Assembly (NCBI GenBank): GCA_002428995.1
Contig: DIYJ01000003.1
Span: 142,452 to 206,451, forward strand
DNA: 64,000 nucleotides
Source of the DNA: Flavobacteriales bacterium UBA6057
GTDB lineage: Bacteria > Bacteroidota > Bacteroidia > Flavobacteriales_G > Salibacteraceae
Direction of reading: 5' to 3'
This document shows positions 5,653-14,792 of this stretch, piece after piece (within the stretch, counting starts at the first letter, position 1; each line of letters starts with the position of its first letter). Below the pieces are notes generated by a model, which worked only from the letters and a program-made list of their open reading frames with translations, did no database searches and had not been told where the DNA came from. The translations under genes were made by a program, and so were the position numbers.

Positions 5653-8600
5653 CTATTGTCCCCAAATTGAAAAACCACCTGTATGACCCGTTTTTAGATG
5701 AACACCTTTTTCAACGAGTTGCATTCTTCCAAAACTTTCATGGTGATGCCAAGTATAACCATTAGGAGTAGATTTATAACCTGCGACTTTATTAGCAGCT
5801 GCAAAATCACCTGTTCTTGACCCCGTTGGTCTTATTATCACATCATTCTTACCACCACCATACAAATAGTTCTTAAAATTCGGGAATCCTGATTTAGTGA
5901 AAGGAACGCCTGTCTTAGGATGTACTTTGCCCGCTAAATGACCATTTCGTAACCCTGTTGTACTTGGCGTAGAAGCACTTGCAGTCTTCTGCGCAATCCA
6001 TCTCTCAGCATCAACATCCCAAACGATGTTCTTATTCCCGTTCACGCCATGCATCATCTCTGGAGAATCAAAGCTGATATGAGGCTTCCCTCCAATGTTT
6101 ATAGGTAACGGTTCCTCCGTTACTGGAGGAGGCACTTTCCCACGCAGGGGATCCAGACCATTGCGAGCGGCTATGATTCCATTTATACTGCCACCTATCA
6201 ACGCTCCCACAGCAATGCCTATCACATGATCCTGGAAGGACATGAACGGCTCTTGGAAATAGAGCGCGTTACCAATGTTTTGAATCGGGTTTGCAAAGCC
6301 AGTACCGATTGCACCGGCTGCTGCTCCTGCTCCAAAACCACCCGCTCCCGCGGCTGCACCACCAGCTGCGAGAAAGGCAGCGCCTCCAGTAGCAGCACCA
6401 ACGGCTCCAGCTACCGCTCCAATCCCAAACGCTACAGCACCATCCTGGAAAGAGTTGATCTTCCCTTGGTAGGCCATCATGCCCAGGTTAAGCAATCCAC
6501 CAATACCTGCACCGATCAGAATATGAGGTAGTTCCCCATCCGGGTCAGTGATTCTTAGCGGATTGTTGTAAGCGTAGGCATAGCGATTGTAGCTACGCGA
6601 GTAGAACGCATCGTGCACATAATTATCAGGGCTGAACATGCGCCCCACCACCGGATCGTAGAGCCTTCCGTTCATGTGGATGATGCTAAACTCATCCAGA
6701 TGCTCATGCCCTGTATAGCCGCGAATGAGCCACTCTAAAGGGCTTTGATTGTTCGAATAGTTCCAAAGGTTAGGATCTCGCCTGCGGCCCCAAGCATCAA
6801 AGTTTTGCTCGCCCACCACATTGCCCGCATCATCCGTTACGGTAAGCCAACTGCCCAAGTGATCCTGATGAACATAGAACAAGTCAAACACTGCATTGCC
6901 GCCCTGTGCGTTGTTCTTGTTGATCACTGCCATTACATTGCCGAACAGCGGCACATAATGCAGCTCGTATTCAGTAGCACCAATTTTCACCGCCTCATAG
7001 CCCATTTCGGGCAGGTAGTGGCGCAGTTCACTGATCTGGTTCGAGTTGTTTTCATAGCGTCTGCTCTGTATGCGCGTTTTGCCTGGGCCATACACAAACT
7101 CGATGCGCTGGTCTCCCTCTTCGATTTGATCCGGTTCGTTGAAGGCCGTGTAGGTGACCGTTTGTACATCCGCAGGAATCACCCAATTGTCATTTTTTAC
7201 CCGGCTCACCTTATATGCACCATACGCATATTCAGAACCTGCATCAAAACGGTCTTCCACATTTCCGATGCTGTTGACCCCCGTTTCAAGAAAGGGCATC
7301 ACATTCATGGGAGAAGACACTTGCCACTTCTGCAATTGCTGATCGATGTGCACAAAGTCTTCTGTGATTCCCCATCCTCCAGAGCCTAGAGCATTCGTTC
7401 GTTGATCCAGGTTGCCCGTAGATACATCCCAGTTCATCGACAGATCGAAAATTCCGCTGGTGAGATAGTGAACCGGTAAACCATAGGCGTTGTATTCGAT
7501 CTCAGCGGTTTGTCCGCTGCCGAGGCTTATATGAGTGTATTGCCCTAGTACATTGGTGGCGGTGGCCTGTGCCAGCGTTACCGAAGAGCCCCCGTTCACA
7601 TAGCGCACCTCATCTGCAAATCCGTGGGTGTTGAAATCATACTCAATGTCAAAACCTGTCGAATAGCTCTCTTTCACCATTCGGCCTATTCCGTCATAGT
7701 AGTAGGTTTTGGTGAGCGGATATCCTATTGTTGAGGTTTCCGTCTCTAAGCGATGATGGCCGTCATAAGTGTAGGACTTGGTGAGTCCATTAAAGGCTTG
7801 TACGCTTTGGAGTTGGTTCAACCCGTTGCCACTGCTCACATAGGTGTAGGTCTCCGTTCCTTCCGGCCCGGTTTCGGTCAAAGTCCTTCCCAAAGCGTCA
7901 TAGGTAATGGTTTGCGTATTCCCCGCCCCATGTGTTTGAGAGGTAAGCCAACCATAGGCGTTGTAGACATAGTCAACCGTTCCTGCACTCAAGTCGTTGA
8001 GCTTGATCTGTCTGCCGTAAGCATCATACACCATCGAACTCAGCACATTGTTGCCATCGTGCACCGACTTCATATTGCCCCAACTATCGTACTCAAATTC
8101 AAGGTCGCCACCGTGATCAGAAGTCTTAACGACTGACCCGGTCATGTCATAGATTTTGGTGGCGGAACCCGCAGGAGAAGCTACCGTTATCTTGTAGTGC
8201 TTGGGTTCAAGTAGTGTTCCAGGAACATTGGCGTAGGTGTATTGCGTATTTCCCGCTGCTCCGTTATCGTGCACCTTATCGATACGGTGCAACACAGCAG
8301 TGTAGTCGTTGGTAGTGATGAGCGCATCCTGTGCAAACTCAAAAGGCTCCGTAGTGGTTTTCAGTGCGCCATGCGCATCATACGTCCACACGCGCTGTAA
8401 ATCCTGCCCGGAAAAACCCTTGAAAGACGTTTTGCGCTTTCGGCCGAACGCATCATAGTAGGTAATGACCGGATCAGTGCCCGGAGCGTTCACAGTGACA
8501 TGATACAGGGCATTCTCGGCACCCGTTGGGTTGGTACCAACACCGTTCAGCACATCCCAAGTGTAGGATGAGGTTGTGTTGTTGCCCAATACATCCGTAT

Positions 8601-11600
8601 AAAGAATGGGTCGATGGAATTCATCGTAAGCATGGCTTTGTGTCAACTGTTCTATGGAAGTCTCCGTGAGTACATTCCCGCTCATTGGGTCATAGGTATA
8701 GTAGGCAGACTGACCGATTTCGTTGACCGTTTCTTCTACAAACCTTCCCTTGCTGTCATAGATGTGTTCTGTGATTCTTGTTGGAGCACCAGAGGCGCTG
8801 ATGGCTGTGCGCTCTGCCAGACCAAAGGCGTTGTGTTGCTGATAGTAGGTAAGCACCTGCTGCGGCATGCCTGGCCAGTCGGTTTTGCTTGTCAGCTTCC
8901 AGCCATTGTTCTGATAACCAAAGTCCGTGGTTTTGGTGACGGTGGGTTGCCCTTGTCGATCCTCCTGCACAGTGGTGGAGGTGATTTTTCCTGGGTTGCA
9001 ATTGCTGTGGTATGAACCGTACTGATGTACCGTTTGAGACATCTGCTGCGCCAATCCTCCACCGTTAACGTCTTGCCCTGTAAAGGAAAGGGTGTGAGTC
9101 ACATTCCCATAGCTGTCATACGTGTACCCCGTGATTCCAGAACCTCCGTTCAGGTGATCCGTCACTCTCACATCATCGGTTTTGAACCACCAACGGTCGT
9201 TAGAAATAGACTGATAAGAAGCCGAACTGTGCGTGCTGGAAATCGCAGATCCAGGATTGGCTCCGTAGGTCGTTTTGGATGATACGCCTTTGAGCAAGGC
9301 CACATCATCCTGCAATTCCGCATAATTGTGAGAAAACAGGGTTGAACTCAAATCGCTCCAACTCCAAACATGTTCAAACCCTAAAAGCCCTCTGCCTCGG
9401 CTGTGCAGAACAGCGCCCTCGTAGCGATAGTAAGTGTTAAGGTTTGTAGGTGAACCCGCACTTATTCCATCCGGGCGAGAGATATGCGTGACAACATGAA
9501 CGGGAAGTTGCGTTTTGTGGAAGGGATAGCCCAGGTCGGCACCCTTTGAATACACATTATCGTTGGTGAGCGGTTGGTAATGGTATTCCACCGAATGCGC
9601 GTACCCATCCGACACCTCGTGGACTAAGCGATCAAATCCTTCCGGCTGAACATGCAGCAATTGCATTGGAGTAGACGCAGGCTCGTTTGCCCGATGCAAA
9701 ATGTCTGATTTCCCGTCACCATTATAGTCTCCTACGTAGCTAATAGACCCATCTGCTGTGAAAAAGCCATTGCTACTGAGCAGGTTTGCCTCAAAGTCTT
9801 CGCCTGTGCTTTTGCAAAGAACGATGGTCGAGTTCTGAGCTGTTGTGCTTGTTCTTGTGATTTGAAGGATATCCCCGAGTCCGTCACCCGTGAAGTCACC
9901 GACCACGATATGTCGCAGATCATCTATCGCGATCAGCGGCAGGTTGGTAATGGTAGTTGTGTGCAAGCCATTTCCGCGGGAATAAGCGACTTGCCAAATG
10001 CTGCCATTGAAGGTGAGCAGGTCAGCCTTTCCGTCTCCATTGAAATCAGCTACCTCTGTTACATTGTGATAGCTTGTAGGATATCCAGCACTGTATAGCA
10101 ATTCAGCAACCCACTGTCCGGTGACTTCCCGATAGGTGATCACTTTCGTGCCGTTCTCATCAATGAGCATAAGGTCTGTCTTGCCATCTCCGTTGAAGTC
10201 GAGCGGCTTGATAGTTGAGAAGTCTACCCAGTCACTGATTCCGATATCATCAATTTCTTGGAACTGCGTGCTAGTGCCGGACAGTGTAAAGAAGGGGCCG
10301 TAACCCACAATACCTGGCCTGTGCTGAATCGTAAGCAAGTCCGTGCGGCCATCGCCATTATAGTCGCCTGGAATAACCGGGTTTTTCAACGCAAAGTTTG
10401 GGCTGATGGGCAGAATGGTTCCGTCTGGGGTCTCGATAACGGTGGGTGCCGGCAAACTTCCACCCTGAAAAGGGGACTCATAGAGGTAGAGGTGTGATAA
10501 TTCATTCGAAGGATGAACCTTCAACGTCATGATATCATCGCTGCCATCCCCATTGTAGTCCATTGCCAAAAAGGTCGCATGGGTAGTTTCAAAGGGAACA
10601 AAAGCTGGTGTTGCAAGCGGCCCATTTACATGACTTGAAAAACTGCCGTTTGAGTTATCTGACAACAACATATTGCAGCTATGGTAGGCGTTGAAGCTGT
10701 TGGGAACCGGCTGCACTGCATAGAAGTTTGCCATATCGGTGATTCCATCTCCGTCATAATCCCCTGGTAGCCAGATAGAGCTTGCCGGGCCATCATCGAT
10801 CGAGGAATGAACTTCGTGAAGCGGAGTGGTAGCTCCGTATTTAATGATGGTGGAATTAAGTGTTCCTCCATTCTTTCCAACTTCGGTGATTTGTCGAAGC
10901 ACAGAGTGATCATCTACTTCCGCATATTGCAGGAAGTATTTTTTGGCCACCGTACCCGTGCCAACTTCGGCAACAATGATCCTTCGAAGCAGGGCGCGTT
11001 GTTTAAGGGATAAACCCTGTTCAAACTGCTCATTGGCATCTTGACGGGGGATGTATTGAAATACTACCTCCCAGTAAGGAACCAGGGAGCCGTTTCCGGT
11101 GTATTTGATCCGGTCAAGGACTACCTCGCCAAGAAGCGTTGTATAGTGATAGGAATAGTAATTCCCTGCCATGTCTTCCACACGATCGATCAACCAGCGA
11201 TAGGGCGCTCCACCGGAGGCGGTTTGTCGTGATTCGGTGCTACAGCCGTAGGAAATAACCATTCCACTCTTCGTCCAGACTTGGAAGCAGGGAACTCCTT
11301 CTACATTGCTGACATAGATTTTGCTGAAGTCTTCAAGTTCCTGTCCGTACACGGCTCCGTTGGCAAGCGGGCTGCCACTCATCAATCGTAATCGATTGCC
11401 ATCAAGAGCAAGCGCATCTGTATTCAACCACCGAACTGGATCAGGTTCACCATCCTGTAAAATGGTTTTGGGTGTTCTGCGAATCTCCGACAGGCCGGTA
11501 ATTCCCCAACCAAGGCCGAGCTGACCATCTCCCCCCTGGCTGTTGTAAACAATGTTGAGGTTGGGAAGCATGCCCGCTGTTCCCGGTGGCAGGTCAATAG

Positions 11601-11832
11601 GCACTTGATAGGTAGCACCTCCATTACTGGAAACATCTGGGCTGCCGCTTATACGTCCCACGGGAAGCGAGATATCAATACTTCGGTCAAATTCCAGTTT
11701 GAAGGGTGGGCTATAGGACTCATCCTGTGTTCCCCGGTCGATGGGAACCAGACTTTGTGCTTTAATGGAGTGAGAAAAGACAATCACCAGAACGGTGACT
11801 GCACATGCAAGAAATGTATGAAAGGCTTTCAT
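5653..11832 (-). CDS. SpvB/RHS polymorphic toxin with WHH-type HNH nuclease tip
   Basis: This 2059-residue protein begins with a signal peptide (FLACAVTVLVIVFSHSIKAQS). Residues about 30-130 match the SpvB-type N-terminus (SISLPVG-like start, LPNLNIVYNSQGGDGQLGLGW). Residues 350-710 hold seven FG-GAP/VCBS-like calcium loops of the DxNGDGxxD form. Next come many YD/RHS repeats, and around 1722-1766 the RHS core (RLYDPVVGRMFSPD...YAYNNPLRITDPDG). Past the core lies a long glycine/alanine-rich hydrophobic stretch (about 1770-1895). The last hundred residues carry KTGVPFTKSGFPNF and W2028-H-H-H, typical of the WHH group of HNH/Endo VII nucleases, with a final GHTGG. It is most likely a DNA- or RNA-cutting toxin delivered by contact. 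The SUKH gene follows at 15 bases, and a small secreted gene precedes it by 26. Confidence 0.88.
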   Translation of the reverse strand: MKAFHTFLACAVTVLVIVFSHSIKAQSLVPIDRGTQDESYSPPFKLEFDRSIDISLPVGRISGSPDVSSNGGATYQVPIDLPPGTAGMLPNLNIVYNSQGGDGQLGLGWGITGLSEIRRTPKTILQDGEPDPVRWLNTDALALDGNRLRLMSGSPLANGAVYGQELEDFSKIYVSNVEGVPCFQVWTKSGMVISYGCSTESRQTASGGAPYRWLIDRVEDMAGNYYSYHYTTLLGEVVLDRIKYTGNGSLVPYWEVVFQYIPRQDANEQFEQGLSLKQRALLRRIIVAEVGTGTVAKKYFLQYAEVDDHSVLRQITEVGKNGGTLNSTIIKYGATTPLHEVHSSIDDGPASSIWLPGDYDGDGITDMANFYAVQPVPNSFNAYHSCNMLLSDNSNGSFSSHVNGPLATPAFVPFETTHATFLAMDYNGDGSDDIMTLKVHPSNELSHLYLYESPFQGGSLPAPTVIETPDGTILPISPNFALKNPVIPGDYNGDGRTDLLTIQHRPGIVGYGPFFTLSGTSTQFQEIDDIGISDWVDFSTIKPLDFNGDGKTDLMLIDENGTKVITYREVTGQWVAELLYSAGYPTSYHNVTEVADFNGDGKADLLTFNGSIWQVAYSRGNGLHTTTITNLPLIAIDDLRHIVVGDFTGDGLGDILQITRTSTTAQNSTIVLCKSTGEDFEANLLSSNGFFTADGSISYVGDYNGDGKSDILHRANEPASTPMQLLHVQPEGFDRLVHEVSDGYAHSVEYHYQPLTNDNVYSKGADLGYPFHKTQLPVHVVTHISRPDGISAGSPTNLNTYYRYEGAVLHSRGRGLLGFEHVWSWSDLSSTLFSHNYAELQDDVALLKGVSSKTTYGANPGSAISSTHSSASYQSISNDRWWFKTDDVRVTDHLNGGSGITGYTYDSYGNVTHTLSFTGQDVNGGGLAQQMSQTVHQYGSYHSNCNPGKITSTTVQEDRQGQPTVTKTTDFGYQNNGWKLTSKTDWPGMPQQVLTYYQQHNAFGLAERTAISASGAPTRITEHIYDSKGRFVEETVNEIGQSAYYTYDPMSGNVLTETSIEQLTQSHAYDEFHRPILYTDVLGNNTTSSYTWDVLNGVGTNPTGAENALYHVTVNAPGTDPVITYYDAFGRKRKTSFKGFSGQDLQRVWTYDAHGALKTTTEPFEFAQDALITTNDYTAVLHRIDKVHDNGAAGNTQYTYANVPGTLLEPKHYKITVASPAGSATKIYDMTGSVVKTSDHGGDLEFEYDSWGNMKSVHDGNNVLSSMVYDAYGRQIKLNDLSAGTVDYVYNAYGWLTSQTHGAGNTQTITYDALGRTLTETGPEGTETYTYVSSGNGLNQLQSVQAFNGLTKSYTYDGHHRLETETSTIGYPLTKTYYYDGIGRMVKESYSTGFDIEYDFNTHGFADEVRYVNGGSSVTLAQATATNVLGQYTHISLGSGQTAEIEYNAYGLPVHYLTSGIFDLSMNWDVSTGNLDQRTNALGSGGWGITEDFVHIDQQLQKWQVSSPMNVMPFLETGVNSIGNVEDRFDAGSEYAYGAYKVSRVKNDNWVIPADVQTVTYTAFNEPDQIEEGDQRIEFVYGPGKTRIQSRRYENNSNQISELRHYLPEMGYEAVKIGATEYELHYVPLFGNVMAVINKNNAQGGNAVFDLFYVHQDHLGSWLTVTDDAGNVVGEQNFDAWGRRRDPNLWNYSNNQSPLEWLIRGYTGHEHLDEFSIIHMNGRLYDPVVGRMFSPDNYVHDAFYSRSYNRYAYAYNNPLRITDPDGELPHILIGAGIGGLLNLGMMAYQGKINSFQDGAVAFGIGAVAGAVGAATGGAAFLAAGGAAAGAGGFGAGAAAGAIGTGFANPIQNIGNALYFQEPFMSFQDHVIGIAVGALIGGSINGIIAARNGLDPLRGKVPPPVTEEPLPINIGGKPHISFDSPEMMHGVNGNKNIVWDVDAERWIAQKTASASTPSTTGLRNGHLAGKVHPKTGVPFTKSGFPNFKNYLYGGGKNDVIIRPTGSRTGDFAAANKVAGYKSTPNGYTWHHHESFGRMQLVEKGVHLKTGHTGGFSIWGQ

Positions 11833-11858
11833 AAGCGTAAACTTGGTTGAGAATGGAA

Positions 11859-12305
11859 CTAGCGGAGGTGAATGATCGAGATGGTTTTGCGGTTGCCGCG
11901 TGCATCAGTTACGGCAATGTGGTAGAGACCATCCGGCAGCGCTTCTAAATTCAGTCGTGCTTTGCTGTATTGATCCAACCAGGATTGTGTGTGAACCACT
12001 TGCCCAGTGGAATTAAGCAGTTCAATTGTCTGAGGTTCTGATTGAGGCTGATGAACGGACAAAGTCACCCAATCAGTCGCAGGATTGGGATATGCTTCTA
12101 AACCTTCACTTTGCTCATCGATCAAGGGCAATGACTCATCATTCTTGCTCGCAGGTGTTTGCGGATTCCACAGCTTCCTGATTTCCCGGTTGCCACGACT
12201 GTCATATTCGATCTTGACGCTTTGCAGCGGGATCATTTGGGCTTGAAGAGCCATGCTGAAGGCAAGGCAAGCACTAAGGGCCATGATGGTAGTACGCATG
12301 TTCAT
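11859..12305 (-). CDS. Small secreted T9SS-sorted partner of the RHS toxin
   Basis: A 148-residue protein with a signal peptide (MALSACLAFSMALQAQ), a short segment with EYDSRGNREIRKLW, an acidic linker, and a complete type A sorting domain from about residue 70 (LEAYPNPATDWVTLSV ... LPDGLYHIAVTDARGNRKT). Apart from the sorting domain there is almost nothing to secrete. The YDSRGNR phrase resembles RHS repeat text, which suggests a repeat fragment or a docking strand. It is the first gene of the RHS operon, 26 bases upstream. It may help place the toxin at the surface; that is inference. Confidence 0.75.
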   Translation of the reverse strand: MNMRTTIMALSACLAFSMALQAQMIPLQSVKIEYDSRGNREIRKLWNPQTPASKNDESLPLIDEQSEGLEAYPNPATDWVTLSVHQPQSEPQTIELLNSTGQVVHTQSWLDQYSKARLNLEALPDGLYHIAVTDARGNRKTISIIHLR

Positions 12306-12459
12306 GTTGAGCTTGTTTGTGTTTTGAAGTTCAAAGATTCAATAGATGATTGCCGTGTATTTACGTTTTGCAAATGGAGGCTTCTTTTTGTTCCTGACGT
12401 GTCTTATTCGTTATGTTTTTTCCCACAGCTATTCACTGGAGGACATTAAGCTATCTCAG

Positions 12460-12870
12460 CTATGAGTCTCTTTTAAGTAATGGATTCTTGGGAGGGTGAA
12501 TCACAACTACCAAATCCAATGAAGGAATCGCATGATTCAGGAGAATCAGTGTTCCTGTTTCCCGAAAGTGGATGCTGTGCTCTTTGGCGTTGAATGCAAA
12601 GTGATTGGTGGTACTCGAGGGCTTTTCCTCGACTACCCAAATCAAAATCGATGTTGGAAACGGTGTAAGTCTGACGTTACAGACCTTCCGGTCTTCTTCA
12701 TTCTCATTCAAGAACGTAACCTCAGTAGTGATTCTTATGGTTTCCATAAATTCACCTAGCCTATGATATTCTATGAACTGAGCAATAGGTGATTGCTTCC
12801 TGTGTCGATATACAGGACTAGAAGCTATCAAAGTGCTGATCTGATCTGGATGTGTGTTCATTGATTTCAT
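12460..12870 (-). CDS. Hypothetical protein, 136 residues
   Basis: The start codon follows directly on the stop of the preceding minus-strand gene (TGA then ATG), so the two are translationally coupled. The protein has no signal peptide. It contains a beta-rich centre (IRITTEVTFLNENEEDRKVCNVRL, ILIWVVEEKPSSTTNHFAFNAKEHSIHF) and a hydrophobic end. No family is recognised. The frame contains an internal ATG three codons later. A gap of 155 bases separates it from the RHS operon. Confidence 0.5.
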   Translation of the reverse strand: MKSMNTHPDQISTLIASSPVYRHRKQSPIAQFIEYHRLGEFMETIRITTEVTFLNENEEDRKVCNVRLTPFPTSILIWVVEEKPSSTTNHFAFNAKEHSIHFRETGTLILLNHAIPSLDLVVVIHPPKNPLLKRDS

Positions 12871-14250
12871 TCAAATACGACTAGCTCTTTTTATAAACCG
12901 CTTAGTCACTGAACCAGTGCTCGAGCTCAAATGCAGAACATAAATCCCATCTGGGATAAATGAAATGTCCATCGACTCTGCTACACGCTCTCCAGAGTAG
13001 CATTCTATGTTTTTCTGGAAGATCACCTTACCCAAGCTGTTTAGAATCTGGATGGAGTAGGCTTCGCTTTCAGCGATCCATTCAAGTTTTGCCAATCCAG
13101 TCGTTGGGTTAGGGAAGAGGCGCAGTTCTGAAGCTCTATTCGCTAGCGTTTCTTGGTCATTGGAAAGAGGTTCAACTGAGGATACACAGGCATAAGGTTT
13201 GGTATCGGAAGAATCTAAAACGACCAAACCGTTTGCCCAACCAAGATTTTCACCCTCATATGTCGCGAACGCTCCAGAAACTCCCTTAATGAGGTTGCCT
13301 TGGTACGAACCAAGTGCATGTCCTGACTCCCATGTGATTCTCTCCTGAGTAGTACACCATTCTTGACCATCCCAAAAGGCATAACCACTAGCCCAAAGAG
13401 TCGAGTCTATCCATTCAAACCTACCAGAAGCATGAATCTTATCGTCCCAGAAATAAAGCCATTCAACGATATGATCAAATGTTCCTTCCAGGTAAGTCCA
13501 TTCATCATTCCTAAGGCGTGCAATGCGATTCTGTATGTTCCCGAATTCATTCGGGCCTGAAACACTAACGTAGAGATCGTTTCCGTCCAAGGCTAACGCC
13601 CATGCGGTGCACGAATCAAGTTCAGCGGACGCATGAAGCGGTTTCCATAGGTCTCCCTCAAGTGTGTATAGGCAGGTGTTGGTTCCACTAAGCACCTGCG
13701 GAGATTTAGATACAGCTATCACTAGCTTATTCTGAAAAATCACACTGCCTCTTATGGTATTAACACTGTCAAGTAAAGTCGGAATAAACCATTCACCGTT
13801 TGAGTAACCTGCAACGCTTGTAGCCTTTAGCCCCTGAAACTCATGGAACCTACCAACTACGAATAGCGTGTCATCATGGACACAGAGGCTTGTGACACTC
13901 TGAGGAGATATCTGTTCCCATTCGCCTTCAACCAGACGATACAACCCCCTCATTCCTCCGAAATAGAGGGTGTCATCAAAGCGCTCGATATCGAGCATTG
14001 TGGGTTTCGGATAGGTGGAATCATTGCCTACTTGATTCCATGCTTGACCATCCCAACGGGCTACGCCCGTATTGATCTGGTTGCCAATTTTAACGAGATG
14101 TCCGCATGCGTACAGGTCATGATTTGAGCTGTCTTCGAAGAGCACGTAAATCTTCCCTTCAATGTCGATCTCACTGAAGTTAATCCAACCTTGCGCCTGT
14201 GTGGGCGTATTGATTAACATCAACAAGAGCATGATAGTAATGTGTTTCAT
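12871..14250 (-). CDS. Secreted beta-propeller protein with T9SS sorting domain
   Basis: 459 residues with a signal peptide (MKHITIMLLLMLINTPTQAQG). The body is a series of units of the form VARWDGQAWNQVG, LYRLVEGEWEQIS, VAGYSNGEWF, IARLRNDEWTYLEG and YAFWDGQEW, as in kelch or galactose-oxidase-like propellers that occur widely in Bacteroidota. From about residue 375 there is a type A sorting domain (LRLFPNPTTGLAKLEW ... IPDGIYVLHLSSSTGSVTKRF). It should therefore be exported by T9SS and attached to the surface. Its ligand is unknown. An imperfect inverted repeat lies about 130 bases upstream. Confidence 0.8.
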   Translation of the reverse strand: MKHITIMLLLMLINTPTQAQGWINFSEIDIEGKIYVLFEDSSNHDLYACGHLVKIGNQINTGVARWDGQAWNQVGNDSTYPKPTMLDIERFDDTLYFGGMRGLYRLVEGEWEQISPQSVTSLCVHDDTLFVVGRFHEFQGLKATSVAGYSNGEWFIPTLLDSVNTIRGSVIFQNKLVIAVSKSPQVLSGTNTCLYTLEGDLWKPLHASAELDSCTAWALALDGNDLYVSVSGPNEFGNIQNRIARLRNDEWTYLEGTFDHIVEWLYFWDDKIHASGRFEWIDSTLWASGYAFWDGQEWCTTQERITWESGHALGSYQGNLIKGVSGAFATYEGENLGWANGLVVLDSSDTKPYACVSSVEPLSNDQETLANRASELRLFPNPTTGLAKLEWIAESEAYSIQILNSLGKVIFQKNIECYSGERVAESMDISFIPDGIYVLHLSSSTGSVTKRFIKRASRI

Positions 14251-14756
14251 GTGCTTTTCTGGGTTAGATGTTGAGGGAATGAGGGTGGGTTCCTACAGTC
14301 AGAATTCCCCCACCCATTCAACCCTCAAACTCAAATACACCTCAATAAACCACGAGCCAAATCCAAACTAGCTGATCGGGGAAACAGATTAAGCAGCACC
14401 AAATGGAAACATCTATTTCCCCGAATCATGACTAGCGATCGAACTGCTGATTTTGCTTCTTTCCAATTTTCAAATCTCAATTCCTCAAACCAGTAATTAG
14501 GCACTTGTAGCAGCTCAAATTCAGTAGCCCAAATGTGTTTGGTTTTTGACTGTTGCTAATGTGCGGAGGGTGGTAGAACAAAACCTCGTTCACAATGTGA
14601 ATTCTTACATGCAATCTTTGAATGAACCTGTGCACGGTCTTGCACCTAACCTTTTAATGGTGGGCTTTTCAAAGCGATTATCTTGTGCATGGAGCTGTGC
14701 AAAGAATTTTCTTTCTCAAGGAATAGGTGAATAGGAGATGCACAATAATTATCCAT
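14251..14756. other. Long intergenic stretch, possible regulatory elements
   Basis: No convincing gene is found in these 500 bases. An inverted repeat with 13-base arms and one mismatch lies at 14377-14389 and 14411-14423. Further right are five TGTGCA/TGCACA-like hexamers between about 14628 and 14745. The minus-strand regulator ends to the right, and the minus-strand propeller gene starts at the left edge. Confidence 0.4.
14377..14423. repeat. Inverted repeat upstream of the propeller gene
   Basis: CGGGGAAACAGAT (14377-14389) faces ATCTATTTCCCCG (14411-14423), 12 of 13 positions pairing, with 21 bases between. No T run follows on either side, so it fits a leader hairpin or binding site better than a terminator. 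Confidence 0.45.
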
Positions 14757-14782
14757 AAAACCAACCTTTTAGGGCCAGTTTT
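14757..14782 (-). terminator. Terminator of the TPR/HTH regulator gene
   Basis: On the minus strand AAAACTGGCC (14782-14773) pairs with GGTTGGTTTT (14766-14757), ten pairs if G-U is allowed, with a CTAAAA loop. The 3' arm ends in Ts. It lies ten bases after the stop of the regulator gene. Confidence 0.5.
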
Positions 14783-14792
14783 CAGAGTGCTT

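Noticed and set aside
6745..7389. Plus-strand frame of 214 residues opposite the RHS repeats
   Set aside because: It is a shadow of the YD-repeat coding strand; the coding evidence (RHS core, WHH tip) is on the minus strand.
14546..14734. 62-residue plus-strand frame in the 14.5-kb gap
   Set aside because: It begins with TTG, has no ribosome-binding site, and lies over the TGTGCA cluster. There is no sign of coding.
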